In this document: positions 1 to 30,858 of the stretch, in pieces
How the letters are laid out: the number at the start of each line of letters is the position of its first letter
Numbering within the stretch: the first letter of the stretch is position 1
Assembly (NCBI RefSeq): GCF_040939455.1
Contig: NC_134117.1
Coordinates: forward strand, 24,111,501 to 24,175,500
Direction: 5' to 3'
From: Microcebus murinus
Lineage: Eukaryota > Chordata > Mammalia > Primates > Cheirogaleidae
DNA length: 64,000 nt
Position numbers and translations under genes: made by a program
The notes under the pieces: model-generated
Databases searched by the model: none
The model's input: only the letters and a program-made list of their open reading frames with translations
What the model was told of the DNA's origin: nothing

Positions 1-70
1 CCTTTAAATTATGGCAAATGATATTGATTTCCATATATGGTAGTGATTTAACTTTTCAAAATATTTTTTG

Positions 71-484
<414 letters not shown>

Positions 485-559
485 CTAGAAGATTTTTAAA
501 GTCCCTCTCAGACCTAAAAGTGGATCTGGTTTCCCAGAGTGTCAGGCTGCAGATCACAT

Positions 560-850
560 CTCCCAGGCCTGTTCCTACAAGGTTCCTCTCAAACTTCACC
601 TCTTCCCAAAAGCTTCTTGCAATCCAGCGGCCTGACTAAAAGTCACTCCCTCCTCTCTGCTCCCAGATCACATTCTATACCTATAGATTGTAGCATTTAT
701 TACTCAATACTATAATGATCTCTTTATGTTTATCTCCCCTTTAAAACATGAGCCCCTTGAGATAGGAATTATGTCTTGCCATTTTATCCCCAAGATATCT
801 ATTATGATGTTTTTGGTCTGTTACAGAATAGGTGCTTGATGAATGTATGC
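560..850 (+). repeat. LINE L2 3'-end fragment
   Basis: Contains ACATGAGCCCCTTGAGATAGG then TGTCTTGCCATTTTATCCCC and a closing GGTGCTTGATGAATGTATG, the L2 3' end order. Confidence 0.6.
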
Positions 851-1075
851 TGAAAAATGAAACAATGCTTCAGCCCTTTTCTCACTGAATGAGAAGACAA
901 GACAGTGGAAAAAGAACTGTTGCCAGAGATTCATTTGCCATAATTCCAACCCAGCACCTCTTAGCACTTAAGCTGGCTGGCAGAATATTCATCTTTCTGA
1001 CCCCTTGGTTTTGAATAGTAAGTTAAATGAGAATTCATTAAAATATTTTTATTATTTTATTTTATTATTTTTTAG

Positions 1076-1614
<539 letters not shown>

Positions 1615-2671
1615 TAAAGAGCCTTCACCACATGAAATGTTTGGAAAAGCAGATCTTTCTTCAAGAAACTTACCAGGATCAAGAAGAAATCAGTCATACC
1701 AGCATAAGACCAATTATAAAGGCACTTTTGACTTCTGCAACATAGAGCAGAACTGGGTAAATATCTGAGAACATTCTTTCCATGTCCTTCTAGTGGCAGG
1801 ATGTAATGCTGGAAAATACTAGGCTTGAACAGTGAAATGAAAGCCCACAGAGAGGTTTCACTCTTGTCATAAATGATATATAAATATCCAAGTGCTTTAT
1901 CATATAGAAATGAAACACATGTAAGGGAGTAACATGTTAAACTAGGAAAAATAGTAAGGAAGTTCCTATTTCAAATTCAGAGGTGGTCCCTCCTGAAATA
2001 TACGGCTTTCTCAATTACATTCTTCATGTTATTTTGGGCCTTGGGCCTATACCTGATAAGCAGGTAGACTGGAAGAATCTTTAATACATATAGGAAATGG
2101 TATTCCTTGGTGCTGAGAGAAAATCCTTGACTGCATCCTTGCCCTGGGATTGTACCAGTGGCAACTGTCACTCAATGGGACAGAGACCATTCTGTGACTT
2201 CTTGCTCAACTTTATGTCTTTCTCCTGTTACTCTAATCTTAGGCCCCCCCTCCCCCCTTTTTATCTTTCACCATACAGAAAGAAAAATCTAAATTATAAA
2301 GTTAAAAAAATAATTAAAAAAAGGAAATGGTATTCTTTTAACTAGAATAAATCTGTCAACAAAAAGGTACAGGCTAGCTGCACTAAATACCCTCTGTAGG
2401 TTCTTATTAAAAATATAAATTAAAGTCCAGCATAGTCCCTTAACTTCCCACATCTGTTTGCTATTCTATCTCCATTATTAATATTGTATCGCAGGGCCTC
2501 CATTCAGGCAAGATTAATTCCCTGTTCCCAAAGCCTTCTGCTGACACTGCAATGGATGCATTGGAAAGCTGTAAGGGCAGGACCAGACATTGCTCCAAAC
2601 ACGTGACAAGAGAGAAGATTAATAAGAAAGAAGAGGAAGTTAGGTTGGGCCTATGACCTGAGAAGCAGTAT

Positions 2672-2860
2672 AGACCAATGGTTAAGAGCTCAGACTTCAG
2701 ACTCAGACAGCCAGTTCAATCCCAGTGGCTTTGAGCAATTCATTTAACCCCTCAAGATCAGTTTCTTCATCTATAAAACAGAGATAACAAGAGAACCTGA
2801 TAAGATTATAAAGCATTTAACAGAATGACATGGAAGATAGTAAGAACTAAAACAAAGAAA
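2672..2860 (+). repeat. MIR
   Basis: AATGGTTAAGAGCTCAGACT, CAATTCATTTAACCCCTCA and TTTCTTCATCTATAAAACAG follow MIR consensus order. Confidence 0.7.
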
Positions 2861-3116
2861 AAAAGTCTATGAAAGTCTTCCTTATTATCATACCACCACC
2901 ATCTCCAGAATCAGCCTCTACACTGAAGCAGGACAGGAAGAGCCCTGCTCCTACTCTTTCAATCTGCCCAGGCTAAGTAGCTGCCATAAAGATACAAAAA
3001 AGATCGTATAAGAGGCAAAATACTACAAAAAGCAAAAAACAGAAGAGAATATGACAATATAAATAAAATCAGCTCTTAATTAACCACGCTAATAAGAAAG
3101 AAGGAAGATTACATTT

Positions 3117-3437
3117 ATTTTTTGAGATGGAGTCTCACTCTGTTGCCCAGGCTACAGTGCCATGGCATCAGCCTAGCTCACAGCAGCCTCAAACTCCTGG
3201 GCTCAAGCGATCCTCCTGCCTCAGCCTCCCGAGTAACTGGGAGTACAGGCATGCGCCACCATGCTTGGCTAATTTTTTCTATATATTTTTAGTTGTCCAA
3301 TTAATTTCTTTGTATTTTTAGTAGAGACAGGGTCTCGCTCTTGCTCAGGCTGGTTTCAAACTCCTGACCTTGAGTGATCCGCCAGGCTCGGCCTCCCAGA
3401 ATGCTAGGATTACAGGCGTGAGCCACCGCGCCCAGCC
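3117..3437 (-). mobile_element. Lemur-type Alu with long target-site duplication
   Basis: Flanked by AGAAGGAAGATTACATTT on both sides (before 3117 and after 3438). It contains the right-arm insertion TAGTTGTCCAATTAATTTC. Confidence 0.9.
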
Positions 3438-3546
3438 CAGAAGGAAGATTACATTTAAACTGAAGGAAATAAATCCTCTGACAAAAGAATATAAATGGAA
3501 AAAATGTTTTTTGGATTATAAACAGTAGCTTATTGGAGTATATAAT

Positions 3547-3825
3547 TGTTTAAGAGGCAATAGAGTGCAGTCATTAAGAGTACAGACTCTGAAGCCAGAC
3601 TGAGTGTGTTCAAATCTTGGTTCTGCCACTTCTAAGCTGTATTATTAAGCAAGTTATAGAACCTCTTTGTATCTCAGTTTTCTCACCTGTAAAATGGGGC
3701 AAATTTTAGTACCTACCAGTATTATAGGGTTGTTGTGAAAATTAAATTTGTTAGTAACATGTACATATAAAATGACTAGAAGAGTACCTGACTCATAATC
3801 AGTGTTCAATAAATATTAGCTTTTA
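3547..3825 (+). repeat. MIR, nearly full length
   Basis: GTCATTAAGAGTACAGACTC, CAGTTTTCTCACCTGTAAAA, TATAGGGTTGTTGTGAAAAT and GTTCAATAAATATTAGC follow the MIR consensus. Confidence 0.8.
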
Positions 3826-4552
3826 TAATTATTCTGGCTGCTGCTGCTGTTTTATCTGACTTAACACTCAGTTGATTATGTTTAATTTAGTATTAAAATG
3901 CGTATGTTTTCACTAAATACAAACCAGATGATAACAGAGGGAAACAGGGGAAGCAGGTAGGATTTAGAAGTATACAGAAAACAAACAGAAGTAGGCTAGG
4001 ATAAAAATGTAATGTGATAATCTGAGCATAGATAAATGCAGGTGAAAAGGAAGTAGGTAAGATGGATAAGGGATGGAGAGATGGACAGATTTGTGATAAA
4101 GCAAGTATAGTAAAACATTAACAGTAGAATCTGGGTTGTGGGTAAATGAGTGTTCACTGTAAAATTCATTCAACTTTGCTTTATGTTTAAAATTTGTCAT
4201 AATCAGCTGGGGGGATAAAAGGAAGTGGACTTAGAAGCATCAACCCAAGTTCTGGGTCATATCTATGCTACCTGTCCTCTTAGCCCAACCTCCAGAACGA
4301 GCTAGGAAAAACCTAATGGTTTTGGAACTCTTGTTCATCACTGACACTTTCGCACACCAGATAAGCAGGAATCGGGTGCTAATATAGACCACTTTGACAC
4401 GAGTAGATATAGGCAGAAGGCAGAAACCAAGATATTCCACCTGAGAAGTACCAAGCTTACAGGACTATTACATTATCACCCCTACTCAGAAAAACCTCTA
4501 AGGTTCAAGGCTAAGGAACTGGCAGGTAGGAGAACAGGTGGCACACACTCAC

Positions 4553-4687
4553 TCATGGACTCTGCTGTCACCATAGAGATCACTCAGGCCAAAGCTGATG
4601 TAGTGCCAGTGCTCAGGGATGTTGGCAGAAGGGCTCCCCACATTCCTGTACATGCTTACGTAGTCCAAAGGGTCTGGGCCGCCCAAC
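4553..4687 (-). CDS. SUFU: SUFU coding exon 2
   Basis: The acceptor reads CTTTTACAG and the first exon base is 4687. The exon ends in GTC CAT GA before the donor GTGAGT. It encodes LGGPDPLDYVSMYRNVG through DLYGDSRVH (residues 61-105), the conserved N-terminal part of the GLI-binding domain. Intron 1 is 3,998 bp here. Confidence 0.95.
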
Positions 4688-7600
4688 CTGTAAAAGACCA
4701 AACACAGGGGTGTCAGTAGAAGCCTGGAAACCAAACATTGTCAAGCTAAGGGGCTGTGCCTTGCAAACCTAAAGGCCCCATCTTGGAGAAGCCTGGCATG
4801 AAAAATAACTAAAGGGAGGCTACACCTTTCTAAGATGAGGCCAAGGGATGGGCAGCCAAGGGTACCCAACTCCACAAGCACAAGAGGCTCCTTCTCCTAC
4901 TCCCAACAGGCAGGGCCCCTTTTAGAAATAAAACAGACTGGTGGTTGCCCATTTTGCTTTTGCCTGTTTCAAATTACTGATCCCAAATGGGATTGGTAGG
5001 GATTATCTCTCTTCTATGGTACCTGTATACACAGCAAACTTCAAGGCAAGAGGTGCATCAGTCAATCAATTGGCCTCTGTTGAAAGAACATTCAGAGCAT
5101 CCCCAATGGGCATTGTTCGTGGAAGCAGAGGCTCCACTCCACTCCTGCCCCTTAGACAGCTAATTCCTGAAAGCCTATATTGTGCCCTATGTTAATTACA
5201 GTTTGTTCTAAACAAACCCAAAGCCTGCAGTCCATGCAGACCCCAGCCTGCACCTCATGGACCAAGCTGGTCTTTTATCATTGCAAGTGACAAAGGCCAA
5301 ACTTAGGCTAGCTCAGCTCTGCACAGAGAACTGCAGCAGGAGCAAAAGCGAGCCCTGTGAGCATCTGCATGAGAAAATGATCCCAGAAGACTGCTGCCTC
5401 AAAGGTAGAGCTGGGACATAAATGATTTGAGGCCTCTGAGGACCACATTAAATTTCCCCCACAATTCAACAGAGAAGCAGTTGAGGAACAGACTTAGTTA
5501 TCATCTCACTCTGAGGATTTAATTAAATGAGTTCCCTTTAGTAATGAGTGCTTTTAAAAAAAAAAAGTCCTGCTTTTCTTCAGAATAGAGAAATTTGGTA
5601 TACTTGAGAAACAGACTAAATAGAAACCCATCAGCAGAAGAAAGTCTGCACTTAGACCAGGAACACTACATTTGAGCTGCCTCAAACATCCAACCATTCC
5701 ACAGACTGCAAAAACTTTGCCTGCCCTGGGACGCTGATGGGGTACACTTTGCAACAGGCATAGTGTGCTGGTGGAAAGCTATCAACCAAACAAAAGGCAT
5801 GTTACATGTGATCCCAGCAAGTGTGCCAGTAACATGCAATTTAAACACTATTTAAAACCAGTAGGTCTGGTTTCATCCTCTTTTGCCAGGATATTATTTG
5901 CCATTGTAGAAATCTTTATTCTCTGCTAGGAAATGCTAAGTTATTTATAGAACTTGTAAGAAAATTGCTACAAATAGCTTAGAATCTCAACTGAGAAAAA
6001 GGGAAAAACCTCCATATCTGCTCTTAACTGATTTTGCCAAATCATGTGACTTAATTCTATAACCAGCTGGGTTTAGAAAAGTTTGTGAGGGAAAGGAGGG
6101 AAGAAAAGGGGAGAGATCCCTAGAAGGACCCCCAGTCCAGACAGGTGTGACTATAGGCCCCATCTCTGCTCCAGTTTCCTGCCACAAATTCTCAGCCCTG
6201 CCCTTCTTATAGCCTAGGTCCATCCAGCACCAAGCAGCAAAACTGCAATCACCATTCCCTGTTCCACTTGCCATATACCACTGCTCCCCTCCTTCTGACC
6301 AAGTCCTCAGGAGGTGTCACATCAAGGAGAGAAACTTTACCTTAAAATACCAACTGCAGGGAATGACCACAAGTCAGACAAAATTAACCTTGTCCTGAAG
6401 CACAGAGTGTTCTGCTCGTCTACTCAGACAGCAGATGAGTTTGTGGAAAAAAAGCATATTTTATACTTAGAAGAAGATGTTATCCAACATCTCAGAGTAT
6501 CCCTCAACTTAATTCCTGGAACATCTGACTTCTCTCCACAAGGCAGTAGCAGGACTGGAGTGGGCCCAGGGGATAGGGTCTGCCTCTTTGCTTTGATCCT
6601 TGCTCATCAAAGTCTCAGCTTTCAGCCAGATCGTCTCTGCTGACCAGGGACCACTGGCCAAAGAGCCACTCTTGTATTGCAAAAGGAATCCCATGGTACC
6701 CTGAGCCACAACCAGACCCAGGCAGCCCAGCTCAGTCATCCTGCTATAGGCCTCATGGGATCCCAAACATGAGGGATACAAATGAATTTCAGGATCTTAA
6801 TTTTGTAAACCCCTCCAAATCTAAAAAACCAATCACTGAGCTGTCTCCTCTAATATTTTTCTGCATTTAGGCAGCATTTCTAAATTCACAAAGTACTATA
6901 CAATCCTCTTTATTCATCATTACATGCTGGCACATCTCTGAAGATACGGCCTAGTTAACAAGCTTGCAGCTGGATGGAAAAAAATTGCCCAAATCAGTCT
7001 TAGTCCTTTGCATGTGCTTCAATACCTTTTAGACACAACTTTGTCCTTTATAGCCACTTGGGTGACATAAAAAGCAGTTGGCTGAATCTGTGTAGGGATT
7101 TCTCCTCACACTCAAATGGTGCCTGAACATACAACATAGCAGAGCCAGGCTGACTTTTCTCATGACACATGACAACAAGTTCAGCACAATTAGAGTGGAT
7201 GATTAAGTTAGCAAGAGCTGCTTTCCACTCAGAAGCGCTCTTCAAAAACTCCTCTCAACCAAAGAACCGTCTGTCTGCCAGAGAGGACTGCACTGTGGAC
7301 CACACCTCCTCCTAGCCCCCGGACAGAGGCTGCTCCACATTGCCCTCCCTAGAGAGCAGGTGGCTGGTCCCCATGCACACTGTCAGCCTCTTTGCTGGCC
7401 TCAGTCCTGCACAGCCTAGTGACTGCCATCTCCAGAGGAAGTAAGAGGTTGTCATAAGGAGAGAGACTCAATCCTAAAAGGAGAGGTAACCAGCAAAGAC
7501 AAGATGTCCACTTCCCCCTTTGGATCTATCCTTTGGCCACACCCCAAGCAGTTGCCAAACAGTCTTTCAGGACTCACTGAGAGGAATCATCTAATACAGC

Positions 7601-8867
7601 ACCTGCACCAATGTGGTTGTGGACAGATTCAACCAATACCTCAGTCAACTTTTGGCCCAGAAAGATCATGAAGACAGGCTTTTTTCCAGAGTCCCCTAAC
7701 ACCTCTTTTGTCCAAAGGCTGCAGGAAGAAATGCTGCAAACAGGAATGGGAAACTGGAAAAGACCATTCTTACCCCTGGGCTACTTGAGAGTTACCCTCA
7801 GCTTTCCGGAGAAAATGCAGCTAGTGGTCCAGGAAGCTCCTCTTAATGTCCCACTGCACTCTTTCCTCCCTGCTGAGGTCCCAGGTCTCCATCATTTACT
7901 TGGGGGGAATAGGAAGCTGTGGTCTTCCTCAATCCTGAGCCAAGCCACAGACCTCCCTGTCCCTGTTCTTAGCTAATGTCCCTAAAGCAAAGCAGCTGCA
8001 GAGCCAGAACGAAGCTCTGCACGGAGAAAGAGAACTGTGCAGAGTAAGCAAAAAGTTTATCAGCAAGAGTTGCCCCGTCAAACTTCAAAAGCAAAAGCTT
8101 TGCACTGATAGGACGTCCGAGCTCATCAGTAAGGTATCAAAAGGAGTCCTCCTCCTCATCTCTCCACAAGTCTCTCATCTCCTGCCCTTCTAACCCACCG
8201 GAGAGCCGGGCCCCAGACCCGCCCCTACCCCCTGCAGTCTAGTGCCCTCAGAGCTTCTCCAGCCTCACTCCTCCAAAGCCCTCTCCTATGCTCCTCAGGC
8301 CCCGCCTCACCTCCCCCATCCCACTTCAGCCACCCCCCCTTGGCTTGCCCTCGCCCACTAATGACCCCCTACAGGCGCCCCCTCCTTTCACCACGTTTAC
8401 AGTTCCCTCTCTCACACCGTTCCCCCCTCTGCTCCTACACACACCCCTAGTCCTCACTCTATTCTAATCCCGGTTAACCCTTCACTACCCACAGGCTCCG
8501 TTAACCCCTTTGTCCCCATTCCCAACTTGAGCTTTAACTCCTTCCCTCGCAGCAGGAAGCCCTCCTTCCAAGTGCTTTAACCATTCTCCTACCCTCCTCC
8601 TCCGCCTCCCACAAATTACCTAGCCCCCAGTGCTTTAACCCTTCCGAGCCCGCCCCTGTCTGTCTCCCCGCGGCCCAGAGCATACCAGTACTTGACGATA
8701 GCAGTAACCTGGAGCGGGTTCGGCTGGTCAGGGTAGAGACGGCGGCACTCTCCGTAAATAGCGTGCAGTCCCGGGGGAAAAAGCGAGGCGAAGGCCGGGG
8801 GGGCAGCAGGGCCAGGGGCGGGGGGCGCAGAGGGGCCGGGGGCGCCGCTAGGCCGCAGCTCCGCCAT
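4553..8867 (-). CDS. SUFU: SUFU (suppressor of fused), 5' part: coding exons 1 and 2, gene continues beyond the left edge
   Basis: SUFU binds GLI transcription factors in cytoplasm and nucleus and is the main negative regulator of vertebrate Hedgehog signalling. Two coding exons are visible: exon 1 at 8867-8686 (182 nt) and exon 2 at 4687-4553 (135 nt). They join in frame through a split TG|G tryptophan codon to give 105 codons plus two bases. The start ATG (8867) opens MAELRPSGAPGPSAPP, the Pro/Ala-rich N-terminus of the family, followed by the start of the SUFU domain (FASLFPPGLHAIYGECRRLY, then PDPLDYVSMYRN and IPEHWHYISFGLSDLYGD). Splice sites are GT-AG, and the exon lengths match the human break points c.182 and c.317 as I remember them. 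Exon 3 was not found in 1-4552, so intron 2 extends past the window. Against remembered human SUFU, GDSRVHE replaces GDNRVHE. Identification is secure. Confidence 0.96.
4688..8685 (-). other. SUFU: SUFU intron 1
   Basis: Single-copy intronic DNA, unusually free of Alus for this window. The promoter-proximal part (about 8150-8660) is strongly pyrimidine-rich on the plus strand, so G/A-rich on the transcribed-sense strand. Open frames in it are short and show no family resemblance. Confidence 0.75.
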
Positions 8868-9120
8868 CGGGGTGAGTAGGGAGCTGAGGGAACCGGGGAG
8901 GGCAGACGAAAAGGAAAGCACTGACGGGCCAGCGGGCGGACTCGGTGGGTGCGACTACCCGAGGCGATGGGGGCTGCAGCGAGGTCTAGCTCCGCGCCTG
9001 CGCACGGTGCACTGTCCGCCCAGGCCGCCGCCGCCGCCGCTGAGTCTGCCAGAGGGTGCCTCGGGGCCGCGGGGCGCTCGAGGGGGCGGGGCGCCAGCTC
9101 GCCCCATCCCAGCACCCATT
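8640..9120 (-). promoter_or_regulatory. SUFU: SUFU CpG island, promoter and 5' UTR
   Basis: A dense run of CpG and GGGGCGGGG/GCCGCCGCC motifs covers SUFU exon 1 and the sequence upstream of its ATG, including GGGGGCGGGGCG-type GC boxes near 9083. No TATA box is evident, as expected for a housekeeping CpG-island promoter. The exact start site cannot be fixed from sequence. Confidence 0.75.
8686..8867 (-). CDS. SUFU: SUFU coding exon 1
   Basis: ATG at 8867-8865. The exon ends in AAG TAC TG followed by the donor GTATGC (8685 downwards), leaving phase 2. It encodes the Pro/Ala-rich leader and the first helix of the SUFU domain (residues 1-60). The exon is GC-rich and lies within the SUFU CpG island. 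Confidence 0.95.
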
Positions 9121-10033
9121 GGTTAAAGTCTGTGCCAGTCACAGGTGGGGAAGGCGTGGCTTGACCATAGGCCCCGCCTCCCTCTCCCTGGTTTGGGAGT
9201 ATCCCAAGGCTCTTGGTCTCCCCCTAGTGTTAGGAGGAACCCAGGTTTAACAGAGATGTTGAGGCATCTTTCTGAGGTGCTAGAGTCCCACGAAAGCTCT
9301 GAGTGGTGTGCCGACAAAGGATTTGTCACTGTTGTGCTGACATGCTGCTAACAACGATTTAAACATAAATCTGGCAATGGAGTGATTCATTCATCCGTGT
9401 GGTATTAGTTTTAATAGATTATATATATGTTTCCTAGTGCTATTGACAAAAGGGCCCCTGCAACTTGGAGCAGGGCAGAGAAGGAAATAATCCAAAGAAA
9501 AATGCATTGGGCATTTGAAAGCAGTGACACGTAACCTCTCTTCACATCCATTTTCTCACCCATAAATGTCTATTCGAGCTCTTCATGAAAATTAAAGAGA
9601 TACTAGAGCAGTTCCCGAAACCCTTAGATGATATTTTAACTACCAAAAGATCACCTATATCAGTAGTTCCAAATGCCAATCTTCAGACCAATTTTAGCCC
9701 GTTACAAAGTTTACACCTATCCAGGAAAAAATGCGAAAAGCAACGACAATATACAGCTTTTTTTCTTAAAGCTAATTTTATTCCATTTAAATTGTTTTCC
9801 TTTGTTTTAGGGATATATTCTTAGTGTGCTTCTGTGTGTGTGTTAAAATTTCCTATTAGAGTGTGAGGTGTTAGGAGATGTTTATTAAAGTCTTATAGGT
9901 CCGAATAAAAATATGGCAACCCTATATTGTGCAGGAGAAAGGGAGTCGGGAGTGGCAGGACTGATCTGTAAAATCCAAACATCCACGAATTACTGACCAA
10001 TCCAAACCGCAGTACAGGCAAGTATTCAGGAAG

Positions 10034-10256
10034 ACTACATACTTCAGCATGCATTGCGAACTCTTTCAAAGGGACTACAGATCCAGGCATGCAACACAAC
10101 CATCAACCTGTGTCTCCATCTATTTACTATATGGAGACTACAAACCCCAGCTTACTGTGCATCGGAGATGCTATGCCGCCCAGTCTCAAATTAGGCGGGG
10201 TTCTGCAGCACGCCGGTTCGCTAACCCGGGTGCAAAGCATTATGGGGCTTGTAGTT
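10034..10256. promoter_or_regulatory. Cluster of four ZNF143/SBS-like elements upstream of ACTR1A
   Basis: Four copies of an ACTACA..C.AGCATGC-like element lie 130-350 bp upstream of the ACTR1A ATG. Plus strand: 10034 (ACTACATACTTCAGCATGCA), 10074 (ACTACAGATCCAGGCATGCA) and 10137 (ACTACAAACCCCAGCTTACT, followed by GTGCATCG). Minus strand: 10256-10233 (AACTACAAGCCCCATAATGC). The form matches the ACTACAAnTCCCAnnATGC motif bound by ZNF143/STAF, often with THAP11/HCFC1, at CpG promoters. The repeated motif is seen directly; factor binding is inferred. Confidence 0.6.
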
Positions 10257-10384
10257 CTTCAGTGTCGAGGTTGAGCCGCTCCCTGGCTGCCCTGAGCCGG
10301 CGGCTAGACTGCGCATGCGTGTCAGTGGCGCTAGCTGCGGACCCGGCTGGCAGTTCCTTCCTCGGAAGGAGAGATTCCCCTGCC

Positions 10385-28091
<17,707 letters not shown>

Positions 28092-29690
28092 TGTTGGGAC
28101 ATCATCTTCTCTCTCTGAAGTTAACTCCACTTTAAAACTCGCTTTCTTGAGTCGGAGTGTTTGCGAGGAACTGCCTATGTGTGTGAGAGTGTGTGTGGGT
28201 ACGAGAGTGTGTGCACAGGTGTGAATGTATGTGGCCCGGGGATCCCTGGGCCCAGAAAGGACGATGAACTACCCATGGTGGCAATGGCCTGAGGCCTGGG
28301 GTTGACCACTAACTGGCCTGACAGGGAAATGTGCTGGCAGAGGCCACAGGGCTTCCCTGGCTGGGCCTTTGGCTGGCTGTGTGGGCCTACGTTTACTACC
28401 ACAGGGAGACGAGAGGGAGGTAAACCAATCCCCCAGGAGACCTTGCTGCTGCCCACCCAGGCTGGGCCGGCCCCACCCCCACCCAGAGGCCCAGGCAGCT
28501 GCTGCCTCCCCTTCCTCATCACTCTGTTCAGGATGCCTCCTGACCACATGCTGAGAACTGGGACTGGGGCTGAGTTCTGTCTGGTTATGTTGCCATTTTG
28601 GTTTGGGAGGCTGGAAAAACATTCTAGAAGCGGTTACAGAGACTCTGGGGTCAGGAGAGAGCAAGAGGTCCTCGAGTTCACCTGGGAACCACCCCGGGCA
28701 TTGGAGGAGGGCAAGAGTCCATGCTATTTCTGGTTGGCTGCAAAGCTAATGCTGCACGCCCAGCCAGTCCCCTTTTAGGTCTCGGGAGAATTTAAGGAGC
28801 CTGCTGACTCCAGGTCCTGTCACTTGCTTTTCATCCATCCTTGTTGCAATGCCATCTTCAGTTTTACTTATTGAAGTGTTTGTTCGGTGAGGGGCTGGAG
28901 AGAGGGAGCTCACCACCTCCTGCCCTGCTCACACTAATGTTTACAGACCTACAGTTAGCCTAGCATCCAGGGCCCTGCCTCTCCCTGCTGCTGAGCTGAC
29001 AGTATCCATAAGCCACAAGACCACTTGGGATTGCAGGCTACACTCAAAGGCACTCCCGTCAGCCCCTCTCTCCCAGTTCTACTTGCTGGAATGAACAGGC
29101 TGGTCGCTGGCTGGATTCTCTGAAACAGGAGGTACAGTCACTCATTGGCAGAGGCCCAAGCAAAGGAGGGTATTTGAGCTCTAGTACCCTTAGGACTGGA
29201 GAAAACTGCAATTAACCAAGTTGCCTTTGCCACTCTAGCTGACCAGAGGACTAGGTGGTAGAGGTGGGACAGCCCCCTCTGGGCTGATCTTGTGCCATTC
29301 TTGACTTTGGACCTGATTGGTTAGGGAGTGAGAGGGCCAGACGCTGATAGGCCCAGACCTGGCTTCTCAGAGTGGTCCAAAGCCCTTCAGCCCAGATCAT
29401 GCAAAGCCGGGGCCAGCCTGTCTTCACTGGCACCCTCACCCGTGACACCAAGACCCACCCTAATCCCAGATTCCAGGCAGTATTCTCTCCTACGCCATCC
29501 TATGACCAAAGGCCCCTGCCAGATGTGGGCCGCAGCAGCAGGTGTGTGTGAAAGCAGTGTGGCGCCCCGCGGACTGCATAACCAGCTCACCTCCCTTCTC
29601 TTAGCCCAAGCCTGTCCCTCGCACAGCCTCGCACAAACCATGTTGCCTGGTGGGGCCCAGTGTACTGAAATAAAGTCGTTCCGATAGACA
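28092..29690 (+). other. ACTR1A: ACTR1A 3' UTR
   Basis: Non-coding sequence between the TAA and the poly(A) signal, about 1.6 kb. It contains a GT-rich stretch (about 28,175-28,235) and no Alu. Short open frames on both strands here have no family resemblance. Confidence 0.8.
29669..29674 (+). terminator. ACTR1A: ACTR1A poly(A) signal
   Basis: AATAAA in the context TACTGAAATAAAGTCGTTCC, with cleavage expected some 15-20 bases downstream. It is the only canonical hexamer well placed after the stop codon before the tail-to-tail MFSD13A end. Confidence 0.8.
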
Positions 29691-30077
29691 CATCAGCTGG
29701 GCCTCTTCCTGTCTCTGGCCATTGCTGGGTGGGAAGAAGGACGAGCTTGTGGTCCTGAATCTGAGGTGTTGCCTGGGCCTGGTCTGTCCTCTAGAGGGCA
29801 TTGTTGCGCCAGCCAGACTTACCCAGGCTGCAGCCCAAGTTCCATCCTGTCTGTCAGGTGGATGCGGAAAAAATCACGTTCACACCAACACCCAGGTTCA
29901 AGAACTGAGAGTCCTGACTCTGTGTACACACTCAAACCCATGGGTGAGGCTCAACTCTGAATAACAGAAGCAGCTTTTGACATCCCTGATATCAGAGGTT
30001 CTCAAAACTTTCATGTGTATAAGAAGTAGTTTCTGGGACCCACACTCAAGATATCCATTTTAAACCTGCACTTGGAG

Positions 30078-30295
30078 GGAAATTACGAGGTGCTTGACAA
30101 ATGTTAACCCATTTAATCTTCCCAATAACCCTACAAAGTGTAGGTGTTTTTATTATCCATTGTACAGATAAGGATCTGGAGCCACGGAAAGATCAAGCAA
30201 TTTCCCGAAGTTCTGTCCTTTATCAGCTTGGATGTGAACCCAGGTAACATAGCCATAGAGCCTATGTTTTCAGCCACTATGCAGGCTCTCAGAAA
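30078..30295 (-). repeat. MIR fragment
   Basis: AACCCATTTAATCTTCCCAA, TGTACAGATAAGGATCTGGA and TTGGATGTGAACCCAGGTAA follow the reversed MIR order. Confidence 0.65.
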
Positions 30296-30309
30296 GCACC
30301 GGCTTAGAG

Positions 30310-30506
30310 CAGTGGTTCCCAGCTGAGATCAATTTACCTCCCAGGATGCATCTGGCAATGTCTGGACATGTGTTTGGTGTCACAACTGGAGGAAGGGGAA
30401 GTACCTCTACTGGCACTTAGCAGGTAGAAGCAGAGGTGCTGCTAAATGTCCACAAAAAGAGTTATGTGGCCCCAAATGTCTCTAGTGGCAAGGTTGACAA
30501 ACACTG
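30310..30506 (+). repeat. MER5A-type hAT-Charlie MITE
   Basis: CAGTGGTTCCCAGCTGAG start, GGCAATGTCTGGACATGTGT, GGCCCCAAATGTCTCTAGTG and a GACAAACACTG end match MER5A. Confidence 0.75.
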
Positions 30507-30514
30507 GCCTGCAG

Positions 30515-30760
30515 CAGTGGTTTTCATCCCATCTGTGTAATAAAATCACCTACAGAGATTTCCCAAATCTGCGAACCTCTGGCCTATAAGAGGCTCCTCC
30601 TCTGACTCCCGTGTCCATTGGTGGTAGATGGGAAATGCACTGGGGCTGCTGGCTCCAAGCCTAAAGGTCATTTTGGTCCCCAGCACCTATGCAGTTATCA
30701 ACCTGCATTTTTGTCCCTGGCACCTCAGGGAGTCTGATGCAGGTAACCCACCATTCCTTT
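30515..30760 (+). repeat. hAT-Charlie-type remnant
   Basis: CAGTGGTTTTCATCCCATCT then AATAAAATCACCTACAGAG resemble the 'CAGTGGTTCTCAA...AATCACCTGGAG' MITEs. Family not fixed. Confidence 0.45.
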
Positions 30761-30858
30761 GCAGAAATGCTCCCAGGTGCTTTTTCTAGTCAGGAGTCCT
30801 GACCCCTAATCCACCACTCACACCCACAGCACAGACCTAAAGAATAGGAATGACTGGC

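Noticed and set aside
7611..7976. 121-codon frame in SUFU intron 1
   Set aside because: No recognised domain, ordinary composition, no splice or promoter support.
8534..9142. 202-codon minus-strand frame over SUFU exon 1
   Set aside because: It is a different frame from SUFU and owes its length to the CpG island.
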